From: an uncultured Oscillospiraceae bacterium
Lineage (GTDB): Bacteria > Bacillota > Clostridia > Oscillospirales > Oscillospiraceae
DNA length: 49,253 nt
Assembly (NCBI GenBank): GCA_947625845.1
Contig: CANQQB010000009.1
Coordinates: forward strand, 1-49,253
Direction: 5' to 3'
Made by a program: the position numbers and the translations under genes. This document shows positions 1 to 8,017 of the stretch, piece after piece. Under the pieces are notes generated by a model. That model had not been told where the DNA came from, made no database searches, and was given only the letters and a program-made list of their open reading frames with translations. Numbering within the stretch: position 1 is the first letter of the stretch; every line of letters begins with the position of its first letter.

Positions 1-1473
1 ATGACCATGGGCATCGTGAACCCGGACGGCGAGTTCTACGCCTGCTCCGGCAACGTGATGCTGTGGATGGACGGCGGTCTCAGCGCCGAGAAACACGGCT
101 GGTCCGTGTACATGGAGACGAAGAACCCCAAGACCGCCAACATGGCTCTGGACCCCGCCAAGGGCGAGGTGTTCAGCGCGGAGCAGCCTCTGATGGTCGT
201 CACCCTGGAGGTGGATAACGGCGCTACCGCCGGCGCGGCCAACGCTGTGCTGTACATCGACGACATCGCCTTCAAGGACGCCGACGGCAACGTGCTCGAG
301 GCGGACACCGCCGCCGCGTTCACCGCCCCCGAGGGCTTCGGCGGGACGAAGGACATGAGCAACCTGCAGTACCTTGGCGCCGACGCCGTGGAGCTGGAGG
401 GCATGGCCGGCAAGGCCGCCGACGGCTGGGCTCAGGACGGCGTGGACATGACCGAGGAGTTCCTGGCGGCTCTCGTCCCCGGCGCCGTCATTGAGATCGA
501 GTACAGCAGCGAGTCCGGCGACATGTGGATCGTGATGCCCGACGCCACCGTGGGCTGGAGCCGCGTGGAGCAGCAGACCGCCGCCACGAACCTTTCCAAG
601 AACATCTGCCAGATCACCTATGAGCAGATCGCCGCCGTCTGCGGCGACGACGTGGCTTCCTGGGGTGCGCGGCTTCAGTGCGAGGCCAGCGCCGCCTGGG
701 AGGTCTACAGCGTGAAGGTAGGCCAGCCCACCGGCCTTAAGAACCTGGCCGGCAAGGTCGAGATCCCCGACATGGCCGGCAAGGCCGCCGACGCCTGGGC
801 GCAGGACGGCGTGGAGCTGACGGAAGAGCAGCTTGCCCTGCTGGTACCCGGCTCCGTTATTGAGATCAGCTACGCCTCCGAGACCGGCGACATGTGGATC
901 GTGATGCCCGACGCCGCCGCCGGCTGGAGCCGCGTTGGCAACCCCAACGACGGCCAGTCTCACGCGTTCAACGGCTCCGTGGCTCAGGTCACCTACGAGC
1001 AGATCGCCGAGGTCTGCGGCGACGATCCCACCACCTGGGGCACGCGCCTCCAGTGCGAGTCCAGCGGCGCCTGGGAGGTCTACGGCGTGTCCATCTGCTC
1101 CGGCGCGTTCAAGAACGTGACCGGCAGTGTGGACATCCCCGAGATGGCCGGCAAGGCCGCCGACGCCTGGACCCAGGACGGCGTGGAGCTGACGGAAGAG
1201 CAGCTTGCCCTGTTGGTCCCCGGCTCCGTCATCACCGTGCAGTACGCCTCCGACACCGGCGACATGTGGATCGTGATGCCCGACGCCGCCGCCGGCTGGA
1301 GCCGTGTTGGCGACCAGGCTCCCGTGTGCGACGGCTCTATGGCCCAGATCACCTATGAGCAGATCGCCGCCGTCTGCGGCGACGACCCCGCCACCTGGGG
1401 CACGCGCCTGCAGTGCGAGTCCAGCGGCGCCTGGGAAGTGTTCAGCGTCAGCATCGGCACGGCCGCGGAATAA
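1..1473 (+). CDS. Repeat-rich surface/carbohydrate-binding-like protein, 5' partial
   Basis: The frame is open from base 1. The first residues show neither a signal peptide nor a ribosome-binding site, so the true start lies upstream of the window. Residues 1-115 look like the end of a beta-sandwich module of the carbohydrate-binding kind (YIDDIAFKDADGNV). Three near-identical modules of about 123 residues follow, beginning at about residues 135, 258 and 382, each opening MAGKAAD-W and containing the block GDMWIVMPDA-GWSRV and a conserved CGDD-WG-RLQCE segment. No catalytic motif is visible. I infer an extracellular protein with repeated sugar- or wall-binding modules. The modules are not confidently assigned to a named CBM family. 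It sits 47 bases upstream of a sugar-binding protein gene and is probably transcribed with it. Confidence 0.6.
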   Translation: MTMGIVNPDGEFYACSGNVMLWMDGGLSAEKHGWSVYMETKNPKTANMALDPAKGEVFSAEQPLMVVTLEVDNGATAGAANAVLYIDDIAFKDADGNVLEADTAAAFTAPEGFGGTKDMSNLQYLGADAVELEGMAGKAADGWAQDGVDMTEEFLAALVPGAVIEIEYSSESGDMWIVMPDATVGWSRVEQQTAATNLSKNICQITYEQIAAVCGDDVASWGARLQCEASAAWEVYSVKVGQPTGLKNLAGKVEIPDMAGKAADAWAQDGVELTEEQLALLVPGSVIEISYASETGDMWIVMPDAAAGWSRVGNPNDGQSHAFNGSVAQVTYEQIAEVCGDDPTTWGTRLQCESSGAWEVYGVSICSGAFKNVTGSVDIPEMAGKAADAWTQDGVELTEEQLALLVPGSVITVQYASDTGDMWIVMPDAAAGWSRVGDQAPVCDGSMAQITYEQIAAVCGDDPATWGTRLQCESSGAWEVFSVSIGTAAE

Positions 1474-1520
1474 GGTCCTGCGGCTATCCACCATTATCAC
1501 TTAAAAGGAGGATTTAACGA

Positions 1521-2906
1521 ATGAAGCGTTTTCGTAAAATAGCCGCCGCCGTCCTGGTGGCCGTGTTCATGCTCTCCTGCATGAGCATCGGCGCCTTCGC
1601 GTCGGACGAGCCCCGCACCATCACCATCGGCACCTGGTGGGACATCTACTACGATTCCACCCACACCGCCCTGGAGGACGACCCCTCCTACACCGGCAGC
1701 GTCTCCGACCAGATGCGCTTTGACGTGGTCAAGGCCGTGGAGGAGAAGTACAACGTGAAGTTCCAGTACGTCAACCTGACCTACACGGGCATCACCGAGT
1801 CCATCAACACCTCCATCCTGGCGGGCACCCCGGAGTGCGACATCTATCTGTGCGACCTGACCATGGGCATCCCGGCCGCCGTCAACGGCCTGGCCCTGGA
1901 CCTGAAGACGGTCCTGCCCGCTGACGCGGACGTCCTGAGCGACCAGACCGTGCTGAACTATCTGGACCTTGGTGACGGCAAAGCGTGCCTGATGAAGCAG
2001 GTCCTTGGCCAGAACGTGGTGGAGGCCACCTCTCCGCTGGCCTTCAACAAGCAGATGCTGGAGGACAACAACCTGGAGGACCCCCGTGACCTTTACGCCC
2101 GCGGCGAGTGGACCTGGGATAAGTTCGTGGAGTATTGCCAGACCCTGACCCAGGACACCGACGGCGACGGCGTGATCGACCAGTACGGCTTCACCGGCTT
2201 CAAGGAAGACGTGCTGAGCAACCTTCTCATGAGCAACGGCGCCACCATCGCCGCCGGCACGGAGGAAGGCCTGAGCTCCGCCGCCACCGGCGAGGCCCTG
2301 CAGTTCTACTATGACCTGTACAACACCTACAACGTCTGCGAGCCCTACGTGGAGCAGGACAACGGCGACGTGATGCGTTTCACCTATAGAAACGGCAACA
2401 TCGGCTTCTGGCCGAGCGCCGCGTGGATCGCCTCCACCAACGCCGACTATGACTGGGACGGCTCCGTTGGCTCCACCCTGGAGTTCGACACCGTGTTCGT
2501 CCAGTGGCCCACCGGCCCCAGCGGCAATCAGGAGACCAACAAGGCCAAGCTGACCGCCGGCTCCTTCTGGTTCATCCCCAACGGCGTGGAGGACCCCGAG
2601 CTGGTGTACAACGTGTTTGAGGCCCTGTCCAACTGGTACAATGACGACGTGGATATCCGCGACGACCAGGAGACCATGTGGTGGTGGTACGCCACCACGG
2701 CCAGCGACCCCGACCTGCAGCAGTCCAACTACGACGTGATGTTCGACCTTGGCTCCCGTGAGCAGTTCGACGTCTATCAGAGCCTGGAGGCCCAGGTGGA
2801 CGGCTGGGATCTGGAGCAGCTCATCTTCGGCACCATGACCGCGGCCCAGTATCAGGAGACGTACCGCCAGCAATTCCAGGCGGCCATCGACTCTTACTTC
2901 GGCTGA
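1521..2906 (+). CDS. Extracellular sugar-binding protein of an ABC transporter (SBP family 1)
   Basis: The 461-residue product starts at an ATG preceded by a strong AAAAGGAGG site. An N-terminal basic segment and hydrophobic stretch end at GAFA, so it is likely secreted by signal peptidase I. A lipobox is doubtful because the only Cys is in FMLSC. The mature part (TITIGTWWDIYY..., later GEWTWDKFVEYCQTL and DTDGDGVIDQYG) is typical of family 1 solute-binding proteins that capture oligosaccharides for import. No permease or ATPase genes are present here; they probably lie upstream of the window. The YesL-like gene downstream is a usual companion of such transporters. The mannan and xyloglucan enzymes nearby suggest a hemicellulose oligosaccharide as substrate, which is inference. 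Confidence 0.85.
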   Translation: MKRFRKIAAAVLVAVFMLSCMSIGAFASDEPRTITIGTWWDIYYDSTHTALEDDPSYTGSVSDQMRFDVVKAVEEKYNVKFQYVNLTYTGITESINTSILAGTPECDIYLCDLTMGIPAAVNGLALDLKTVLPADADVLSDQTVLNYLDLGDGKACLMKQVLGQNVVEATSPLAFNKQMLEDNNLEDPRDLYARGEWTWDKFVEYCQTLTQDTDGDGVIDQYGFTGFKEDVLSNLLMSNGATIAAGTEEGLSSAATGEALQFYYDLYNTYNVCEPYVEQDNGDVMRFTYRNGNIGFWPSAAWIASTNADYDWDGSVGSTLEFDTVFVQWPTGPSGNQETNKAKLTAGSFWFIPNGVEDPELVYNVFEALSNWYNDDVDIRDDQETMWWWYATTASDPDLQQSNYDVMFDLGSREQFDVYQSLEAQVDGWDLEQLIFGTMTAAQYQETYRQQFQAAIDSYFG

Positions 2907-2941
2907 TCGGCCCGAAAGCTATCCGCAAGACATAAGTTCGG

Positions 2942-2970
2942 TGGGCCAGCACCATTCCGGTGCTGGCCCA
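2942..2970 (+). terminator. Intercistronic hairpin (weak terminator or mRNA processing hairpin)
   Basis: A perfect 12-base inverted repeat (TGGGCCAGCACC and its complement) with a 5-base loop lies 36 bases after the binding-protein stop codon. No T-run follows, so it is more likely a partial terminator or 3' stabilising hairpin that raises binding-protein mRNA over the downstream genes. Confidence 0.55.
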
Positions 2971-2990
2971 TTGTGAGGGGAGGGGAGACG

Positions 2991-3671
2991 GTGTTGCAGG
3001 GGCTTTTTTCGCCGGACGGACGTTTCGCCCGGTTCATGAATCTGCTGTGGAGCCTTATCCTGACCAGCGCGCTGTGGATACTGTGCTCTCTGCCCGTGAT
3101 CACGGCCGGCGCGGCGTCCTCGGCGGCCTATTACGCCATGGCCAAGACGGTGCGCTTTCACACCGGCTCCACCGCGCCGGAGTTTTTCCGCTGCTTCAAA
3201 CAAAACCTGCGCCAGTCCCTGCCTTTGAGCCTCGGCCTCACCCTGGCGCTGGCCCTGGTAGTGGCGGAGGCCATGTACCTTTACGGCGACGCGAGCGTGC
3301 CGCTGTGGTTTTTGTACGTTTTCTATCTGATGGCGCTTTTATTGGCGGCGCTGGGCATCTACGTCTGGCCCTGCCTTTCCCGGTTCCGGATGGGCAATAT
3401 GGCCCTTTTGCGCATGGGTGTGGTGCTGCTGTTCCGCTACCTGCCATATACGATCGCCTTCCTGCTGGGGCTTGCGGCTCTGCTGGCGGGCATATGGCTC
3501 ATGCCCTGGGGATTGCCTCTTTTTCCGGGGCTGGCGGTGTATTTGGAGACATTTTTGATGGAGCGTATCCTGCTGCGCTGTTCCCCCAAGCCGGAGGCGG
3601 GCAGCCCGGAGGCAAAAAAGTGGTATTACCACGTGTCCGGCGACGAGAGGGAGGATGCTGATGACAACTAA
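2991..3671 (+). CDS. YesL-like membrane protein (DUF624)
   Basis: The product is about 226 residues from GTG 2991. I chose this start because the purine-rich AGGGGAG site sits just before it; the longer frame from GTG 2973 would translate through that site. The sequence has at least four hydrophobic segments and the N-terminal pattern GRFARFMNLLWSLILTSALW followed by LCSLPVITAGAASSA. That pattern is characteristic of the DUF624/YesL family, which is found beside sugar ABC transporters and polysaccharide lyase or hydrolase genes. Its biochemical role is unknown. It lies between the sugar-binding protein and the esterase, overlaps the latter by 11 bases, and is probably in the same operon. Confidence 0.8.
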   Translation: MLQGLFSPDGRFARFMNLLWSLILTSALWILCSLPVITAGAASSAAYYAMAKTVRFHTGSTAPEFFRCFKQNLRQSLPLSLGLTLALALVVAEAMYLYGDASVPLWFLYVFYLMALLLAALGIYVWPCLSRFRMGNMALLRMGVVLLFRYLPYTIAFLLGLAALLAGIWLMPWGLPLFPGLAVYLETFLMERILLRCSPKPEAGSPEAKKWYYHVSGDEREDADDN

Positions 3672-4722
3672 CGAGCAATGGATCGCGGCGGACCACGCCG
3701 CGCTGCAATACAGCGGCCGCATCGACTTTGACGACCCCAGGGAACCGGTCTGGGTGTTCCCGGCCACGTACGTAAAGGTGCGCTTCACGGGGGATTTCGT
3801 CCGAGCCGTGGTGACCAACATGCGCGGCTGCTGGGACAACTATCTTGGCGTGCTGCTGGACGGGGTACAGACCAAGCTCCCCCTGGCGCCCTCTGGCCGT
3901 CAGGAGCTGACCCTGGGGGAGCATTTAGGTCCCGGCGCGCATGAACTGACGCTTTTCAAGCGGCAGGATTCCTGCCACCAGCTCCGCTTCCACGGCCTGG
4001 TGGTATCCGCGGACGCGGTGCTGACCGCCCCGGAGCCCCTGCCACGGCGGCGCATCGAGGTCTACGGGGACAGCGTATCCGCCGGCGAGGTGGCGGAGGC
4101 GGTGGACTTCTGCGGAAAGGTTGACCCGCCCCACAATGGGGAGTATCACAACAGCTACTATTCCTATGCCTGGTACGCCGCCCGGATGCTCCGCGCCGAA
4201 GTGCACGACATCGCCCAGGGGGGCATCGCCCTCATGGACGGCACCGGGTACTTCGCCGCGCCCGACTACCGGGGCATGGAGTACGTGTACGATAAGCTCG
4301 AGTATAACCCGGACATCGACGCGCCCAAGCTATGGGACTTCAACCGCTGGACGCCGCACGTTGTCGTGGTAGCCCTCGGCCAGAACGACAGCTGCCCGGA
4401 CGACTATATGGCCCGTGACATAAACTGTCCCCAGGCCGTGACCTGGCGGGAGCACTACGCCGCCTTCGTGCGCAAGCTGCGCTCTGTATACCCCAAGGCG
4501 ACCATCATCCTGGCCACCACCATCCTCATGCACCACGCCAACTGGGACGCGTCCATCGACACGGTATGCCGGGAGCTTGCCGACGATAAGGTCTATCACT
4601 TCCTGTACAGCCAAAACGGCAGCGGCACGCCTGGCCATATCCGTGCCCCGGAGGCGGAGCGTATGGCTCGGGAGCTGAGCGGTTTTATCGCCTCTCTTGG
4701 CGAGCGCGTCTGGGCAGACTAA
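3661..4722 (+). CDS. CE2-type SGNH carbohydrate acetyl esterase
   Basis: The 353-residue protein has no signal peptide. An N-terminal beta-rich domain (about 1-125) precedes a GDSL/SGNH hydrolase domain, the two-domain layout of carbohydrate esterase family 2. The nucleophile is in GDSVSAG (Ser138), block III is GQND, and the catalytic His is in GHIR (His326). CE2 enzymes remove O-acetyl groups from xylo- or manno-oligosaccharides. Here it probably acts in the cytoplasm on imported acetylated manno-oligosaccharides, together with the CE17-like esterase at 21898. ATG 3661 fits the GAGAGGGAGG site (about 7-base spacing) better than the in-frame ATG at 3655. The gene overlaps the end of the YesL-like gene and finishes just before a terminator. 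Confidence 0.82.
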   Translation: MTTNEQWIAADHAALQYSGRIDFDDPREPVWVFPATYVKVRFTGDFVRAVVTNMRGCWDNYLGVLLDGVQTKLPLAPSGRQELTLGEHLGPGAHELTLFKRQDSCHQLRFHGLVVSADAVLTAPEPLPRRRIEVYGDSVSAGEVAEAVDFCGKVDPPHNGEYHNSYYSYAWYAARMLRAEVHDIAQGGIALMDGTGYFAAPDYRGMEYVYDKLEYNPDIDAPKLWDFNRWTPHVVVVALGQNDSCPDDYMARDINCPQAVTWREHYAAFVRKLRSVYPKATIILATTILMHHANWDASIDTVCRELADDKVYHFLYSQNGSGTPGHIRAPEAERMARELSGFIASLGERVWAD

Positions 4723-4742
4723 ACCTGAAAACAGACATGAAC

Positions 4743-4766
4743 CGACCCCCTCGTTCGAGGGGGTCG
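4743..4766. terminator. Bidirectional terminator between convergent operons
   Basis: A perfect inverted repeat (CGACCCCCTCG and its complement) lies between the esterase stop (4722, plus) and the epimerase stop (4778, minus). A TTGCTGTTATATTA stretch follows on the plus strand. It can serve both converging transcripts. Confidence 0.8.
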
Positions 4767-4777
4767 TTGCTGTTATA

Positions 4778-5962
4778 TTATACATATATCTCCGGGTCCC
4801 GGCGCATCAGCTCCATGCACATCCGTCCGTTGTGGTACGGACACTTCCACGGCTCCAAAATGGGATACCCCGGCACCGGCACGCCGAACTTGTCCACGGA
4901 GTGGAACCACTCGCTGCCCGGCCGGTGGTCTGTCTGCTTTTCCTCGATGAACCGGAAGGTGGCCGCCGCAGCGTCCCGGTATTTCGTCTCATTTGGAAGC
5001 TTTTCCCACAGATTCACCAGTCCCAGCACCGTCTCCGCCTGGACCCACCAGATACGCGTCTCGTTCACCACGCCCCTGTCGCACTCGTTGGCCAGGGAGT
5101 CATAGCTGTACGCGGCGTCGTACACCGCCTGCGCCATATCCCTGTCGATGGCCGAAATGCGCGCCATGCGCGCCTCGTCCCCCAGCAGAGCGCAGCCCCA
5201 GTCCATGAGCCAGCTCGTCTCGATGTCGTGGCCGTAGCTATAGAGGTCGATGATGGAGTTATAATTCTCGTCAAAGAACACAAGCTGCCGCCGCAAAGCG
5301 GGGGAGTAGATCTTGTTTTCGTATATATCCAGTATCCGCTCCATGGCCCTGCCCACGTCCTTGTCGCCGGTGGCCTCGTACAATCCGGCGTACCCCTCGA
5401 ACACGTGCAGCAGCGTATTCATGGTCTTGGCGGCCATGACGCCGTTTTCGCTGAGCTTTTCGTTGGATTCCGGCCCCCAGTCGGCGGTGAACGCCTCCAG
5501 ATACCCCACGTCGTCGGTGCAGTGTTCCTCAATCACCCGGAACAGCTCCAGCGCCAGGTCTTTGGCCTCGTCAGAGCCGGTCAGCCGGTAATAGGCCGCC
5601 AGAGCGTATATGGCGAAGGCCTGGTTGTAGGTGTGCTTGGTGGTGTCCATAGGCTTGCCGTCGTAGGTGCAGCTCCAATAGACGCCACCGTTGGCCCGGT
5701 CCAGACAGTGGTCCGTGAGGAACCGGTAGGCGTGCTCGGCGTACGGCCGCAGGTCCTCCCGCCCCAGGTCCATGCTGGCCCTGGAGAAGAACCAGAGGAT
5801 ACGGCTGTTGAGGATACAGCCCTTTTCCGCTTTCTTGTCCAGCGCCAGGTCCTGGCCCATGTAGCCGTAATAGCCCCCGTATGCATCGTCCTTCAATGCC
5901 GTCCAGAACGGCAGGATGACCCCTTCCAGGTGCCGCCTGGCGGCGGCAGCGATCTTTTCCAT
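4778..5962 (-). CDS. Cellobiose/mannobiose 2-epimerase (AGE family)
   Basis: The 394-residue protein matches the usual length and motifs of cellobiose 2-epimerases, an (alpha/alpha)6-barrel family. Diagnostic blocks are LNSRILWFFS (Arg54), NTLLHVFEGYA (His186), SYGHDIETSWLMDWG (His245) and KCPYHNGRMCMEL (His377). The two late histidines correspond to the catalytic pair of the family. The enzyme converts beta-1,4-mannobiose to mannosyl-glucose, or cellobiose to glucosyl-mannose, at the reducing end. In known mannan pathways the product is split by a GH130 phosphorylase, which is not in this window. The gene follows lacI by 13 bases with an AAGGAGGG site and shares a promoter with the GH26 gene. 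Confidence 0.88.
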   Translation of the reverse strand: MEKIAAAARRHLEGVILPFWTALKDDAYGGYYGYMGQDLALDKKAEKGCILNSRILWFFSRASMDLGREDLRPYAEHAYRFLTDHCLDRANGGVYWSCTYDGKPMDTTKHTYNQAFAIYALAAYYRLTGSDEAKDLALELFRVIEEHCTDDVGYLEAFTADWGPESNEKLSENGVMAAKTMNTLLHVFEGYAGLYEATGDKDVGRAMERILDIYENKIYSPALRRQLVFFDENYNSIIDLYSYGHDIETSWLMDWGCALLGDEARMARISAIDRDMAQAVYDAAYSYDSLANECDRGVVNETRIWWVQAETVLGLVNLWEKLPNETKYRDAAAATFRFIEEKQTDHRPGSEWFHSVDKFGVPVPGYPILEPWKCPYHNGRMCMELMRRDPEIYV

Positions 5963-5975
5963 GCTGAGACCCTCC

Positions 5976-6980
5976 TTATTCGAAGGCCGTGGAGCGGCGC
6001 GTGATGATACGCCCGCCCACGACGATATTTTCCGCGACAGCCGGCTCGCCGCCGATCTGGCCGATGAGCTGATCGATGGCGATACGGCCCATGTCCTTTG
6101 TGTTGACCCGGTAGGTGGTCAGGGGAGGGAACCCCGGCCTGTCCTGGTGGTAATCGTCGTACCCGGCCACGGCCACGTCCTCCGGCACCCGCAGACCCGC
6201 CTTGGTCAGCGCGTCGATGAGCCGCAGCGCCGTCTCGTCGCAGTTGCACACGAACGCCTGTGGCATATCCTCCGGCAAAATCAGGGGGATATAGGTGGTG
6301 CGTCCCTGCCTGTCCTCCAGCACCCAGTCCGGCCTGAGCGCGATACCGGCCCGGTGCAGGGCCTTGCAGTAGCCCAGGTACCGGTCCATGATGGAGCTGG
6401 TGGACAGCACGCTGCCCACGAAGCCGATACGGTCCCGGCCGGTGTCCAGAAGATGCTCCGTGACCCGGTACCCGCCGGTCACATTGTCGCTGGTGACGGA
6501 GCACACCGGCAGGTCCTCGTCGTAAAAGTCCAGCAGCACGTACGGCAGCGCGCAGGCGCACACCGCGTGCAGATAGTCCCGGTCGATCTCCCCCAGAAAG
6601 ATCAGCCCGTCCACCTTTTTCCGCTGGATCATGACGGGCAGGGACCGTCTTGCCTCCGCCTCCGCCGTCACCAGCTCCAGCAGCGCGGAATAGCCCCGCT
6701 CGCTGCACCTTGTCACCAGATTGCGGTATAGATTGGAATAAAACGTATTGTCGGCGAAGAACTGATCCGGCACCAGAATGCCGATGTTGCCGGAGCTGGC
6801 CCGCTCGGGGATATGCTCCCTTGTCCGCAGGGGCACGTAGCCCATCTGGCTGGCCGCCTCCAATATTTTTGCCCTGGTCTGCTCGCTGACCCCGTCCTTG
6901 CCGGCCAGGGCCTTGGACACGGACACCACGCTCACGCCCAACCGTTTGGCGATGTCCTCCATGCGCACCTTTTTGTCCAT
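5976..6980 (-). CDS. LacI-family transcriptional regulator
   Basis: The 334-residue protein has an N-terminal LacI-type helix-turn-helix (MEDIAKRLGVSVVSVSKALA, about residues 7-26). A periplasmic-binding-protein-like sensor domain follows (NIGILVPDQFFADNTFY..., VDGLIFLGEIDRDYLHAV, GYDDYHQDRPGFPPLTT). Such proteins repress sugar genes until an oligosaccharide or sugar phosphate binds. It lies in the middle of the operon, between the GH26 gene (9 bases upstream) and the epimerase, which implies autoregulation. Its likely target is the palindrome just downstream of the operon promoter (7953-7964). The ligand is probably a manno-oligosaccharide; this is inferred only from context. Confidence 0.9.
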   Translation of the reverse strand: MDKKVRMEDIAKRLGVSVVSVSKALAGKDGVSEQTRAKILEAASQMGYVPLRTREHIPERASSGNIGILVPDQFFADNTFYSNLYRNLVTRCSERGYSALLELVTAEAEARRSLPVMIQRKKVDGLIFLGEIDRDYLHAVCACALPYVLLDFYDEDLPVCSVTSDNVTGGYRVTEHLLDTGRDRIGFVGSVLSTSSIMDRYLGYCKALHRAGIALRPDWVLEDRQGRTTYIPLILPEDMPQAFVCNCDETALRLIDALTKAGLRVPEDVAVAGYDDYHQDRPGFPPLTTYRVNTKDMGRIAIDQLIGQIGGEPAVAENIVVGGRIITRRSTAFE

Positions 6981-6989
6981 GCGCGCCCC

Positions 6990-7928
6990 TTACAGCTTGA
7001 CGGCGTAGTCGCTGGCGTAGACCTTTTTCAGCGCCTCGCGGCTGTTTTTGCTCTCGCCGATGCAAAACTCCTTGGACCAGACCATGAAATAGGCCCATGG
7101 AATATGGCTTTGCTCCAAAAGCGTTATGTCGGGCAGATACCCGATCTCCGCCAGCGCGGCCACCTTCTTGCCCGTGGTGGCGGCAATCAGGGTCTCGTAC
7201 TGTTCCCGGTAATCCGTGGGTGCGTATGCCGGCAGGTACTCGTCCAGGCTCACCACGTCCACATATTCCTCTCCCGGCCAGCCCTCCGCCAGCCGGCAGT
7301 TCCACACCCACAGCAGGTTGTGCAGACCGTGCGCCCTGGTGAAGTGGTCGAACATGAGCTTATATAATTCCTTCGCCACGGCCGGCCCTTGCGCGCCCCA
7401 CCAGAACCACTTGCCGTCCGACTCGTGGAACGGCCGCCACAGTACCGGGATGTCCTCGTCCATAAAGGGCTTCAGCAGTGCCGCCATATGGTCCATGTCG
7501 TGGTAAAACGCCGCCCGCTCCCGTGTGCCGTCTATGAGCACCCGCCTGGCGTCAAAATCCGTGTGCTCGGCGTAAAAGGCCTTGTCCCGCCCGCCGACGG
7601 GGGAGTACCAGTGGAACGTGAAGGTCACGATGCCCTGGCGTTTCCGGCCCCATTCCAGGGCAACGTCCAGCGTGCCCTGGTTTTCCCGCACCTCCGTCAG
7701 ACATTCCTCGCTGGCGTCGGCCCAGTTGATGTTGGGGGAGCAGGCCAGCAGCTCAAAGCCCCGGAGAAGCGGCTCCCGGCCGGTGACCTGACGGATGTAT
7801 TCGAGCTCTTCCATGGGCACGGTCTGGGTGTGCTGGCCGGTGACGATGGCCTTGCCCGCGATATCGGAGAGATAATTTAAAAGCTTCCGCGCGTTTGGCG
7901 TGGCCAGAGGATCGACAGGGGTCTGCAT
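6990..7928 (-). CDS. Cytoplasmic GH26 beta-mannanase/beta-mannosidase
   Basis: The 312-residue protein shows the GH26 (beta/alpha)8 signature. The acid/base is Glu169 in WRPFHESDGKWFWWG and the nucleophile is Glu261 in AALAEIGYLP, with FTFHWYSP upstream. No signal peptide or binding module is present, so it probably works in the cytoplasm on imported manno-oligosaccharides, not on polymeric mannan. Family knowledge supports hydrolysis of beta-1,4-mannosidic bonds; product size cannot be read from the sequence. It is the first gene of the minus-strand operon with lacI and the epimerase. A GGAGCC-type site precedes the ATG and a consensus promoter lies upstream. Confidence 0.87.
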   Translation of the reverse strand: MQTPVDPLATPNARKLLNYLSDIAGKAIVTGQHTQTVPMEELEYIRQVTGREPLLRGFELLACSPNINWADASEECLTEVRENQGTLDVALEWGRKRQGIVTFTFHWYSPVGGRDKAFYAEHTDFDARRVLIDGTRERAAFYHDMDHMAALLKPFMDEDIPVLWRPFHESDGKWFWWGAQGPAVAKELYKLMFDHFTRAHGLHNLLWVWNCRLAEGWPGEEYVDVVSLDEYLPAYAPTDYREQYETLIAATTGKKVAALAEIGYLPDITLLEQSHIPWAYFMVWSKEFCIGESKNSREALKKVYASDYAVKL

Positions 7929-7952
7929 AAGCGGCTCCTTTCTCGTTGTAAC

Positions 7953-8006
7953 CTAAATTTTTAGCTTAATTACCTTCATTATATAAGCCCGCGCGGCCCC
8001 TGTCAA
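7953..8006 (-). promoter_or_regulatory. Consensus sigma-A promoter with candidate LacI operator
   Basis: Read on the minus strand, TTGACA (8001-8006) and TATAAT (7978-7983) are separated by exactly 17 bases, a perfect consensus promoter for the GH26-lacI-epimerase operon. About 14 bases downstream of the -10 box is the palindrome CTAAA-TT-TTTAG (7953-7964). It lies inside the predicted transcript start region, where a repressor would block initiation. A perfect promoter plus downstream operator is the expected layout for LacI control. The operator assignment is inference. Confidence 0.75.
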
Positions 8007-8017
8007 TCATGAACATT

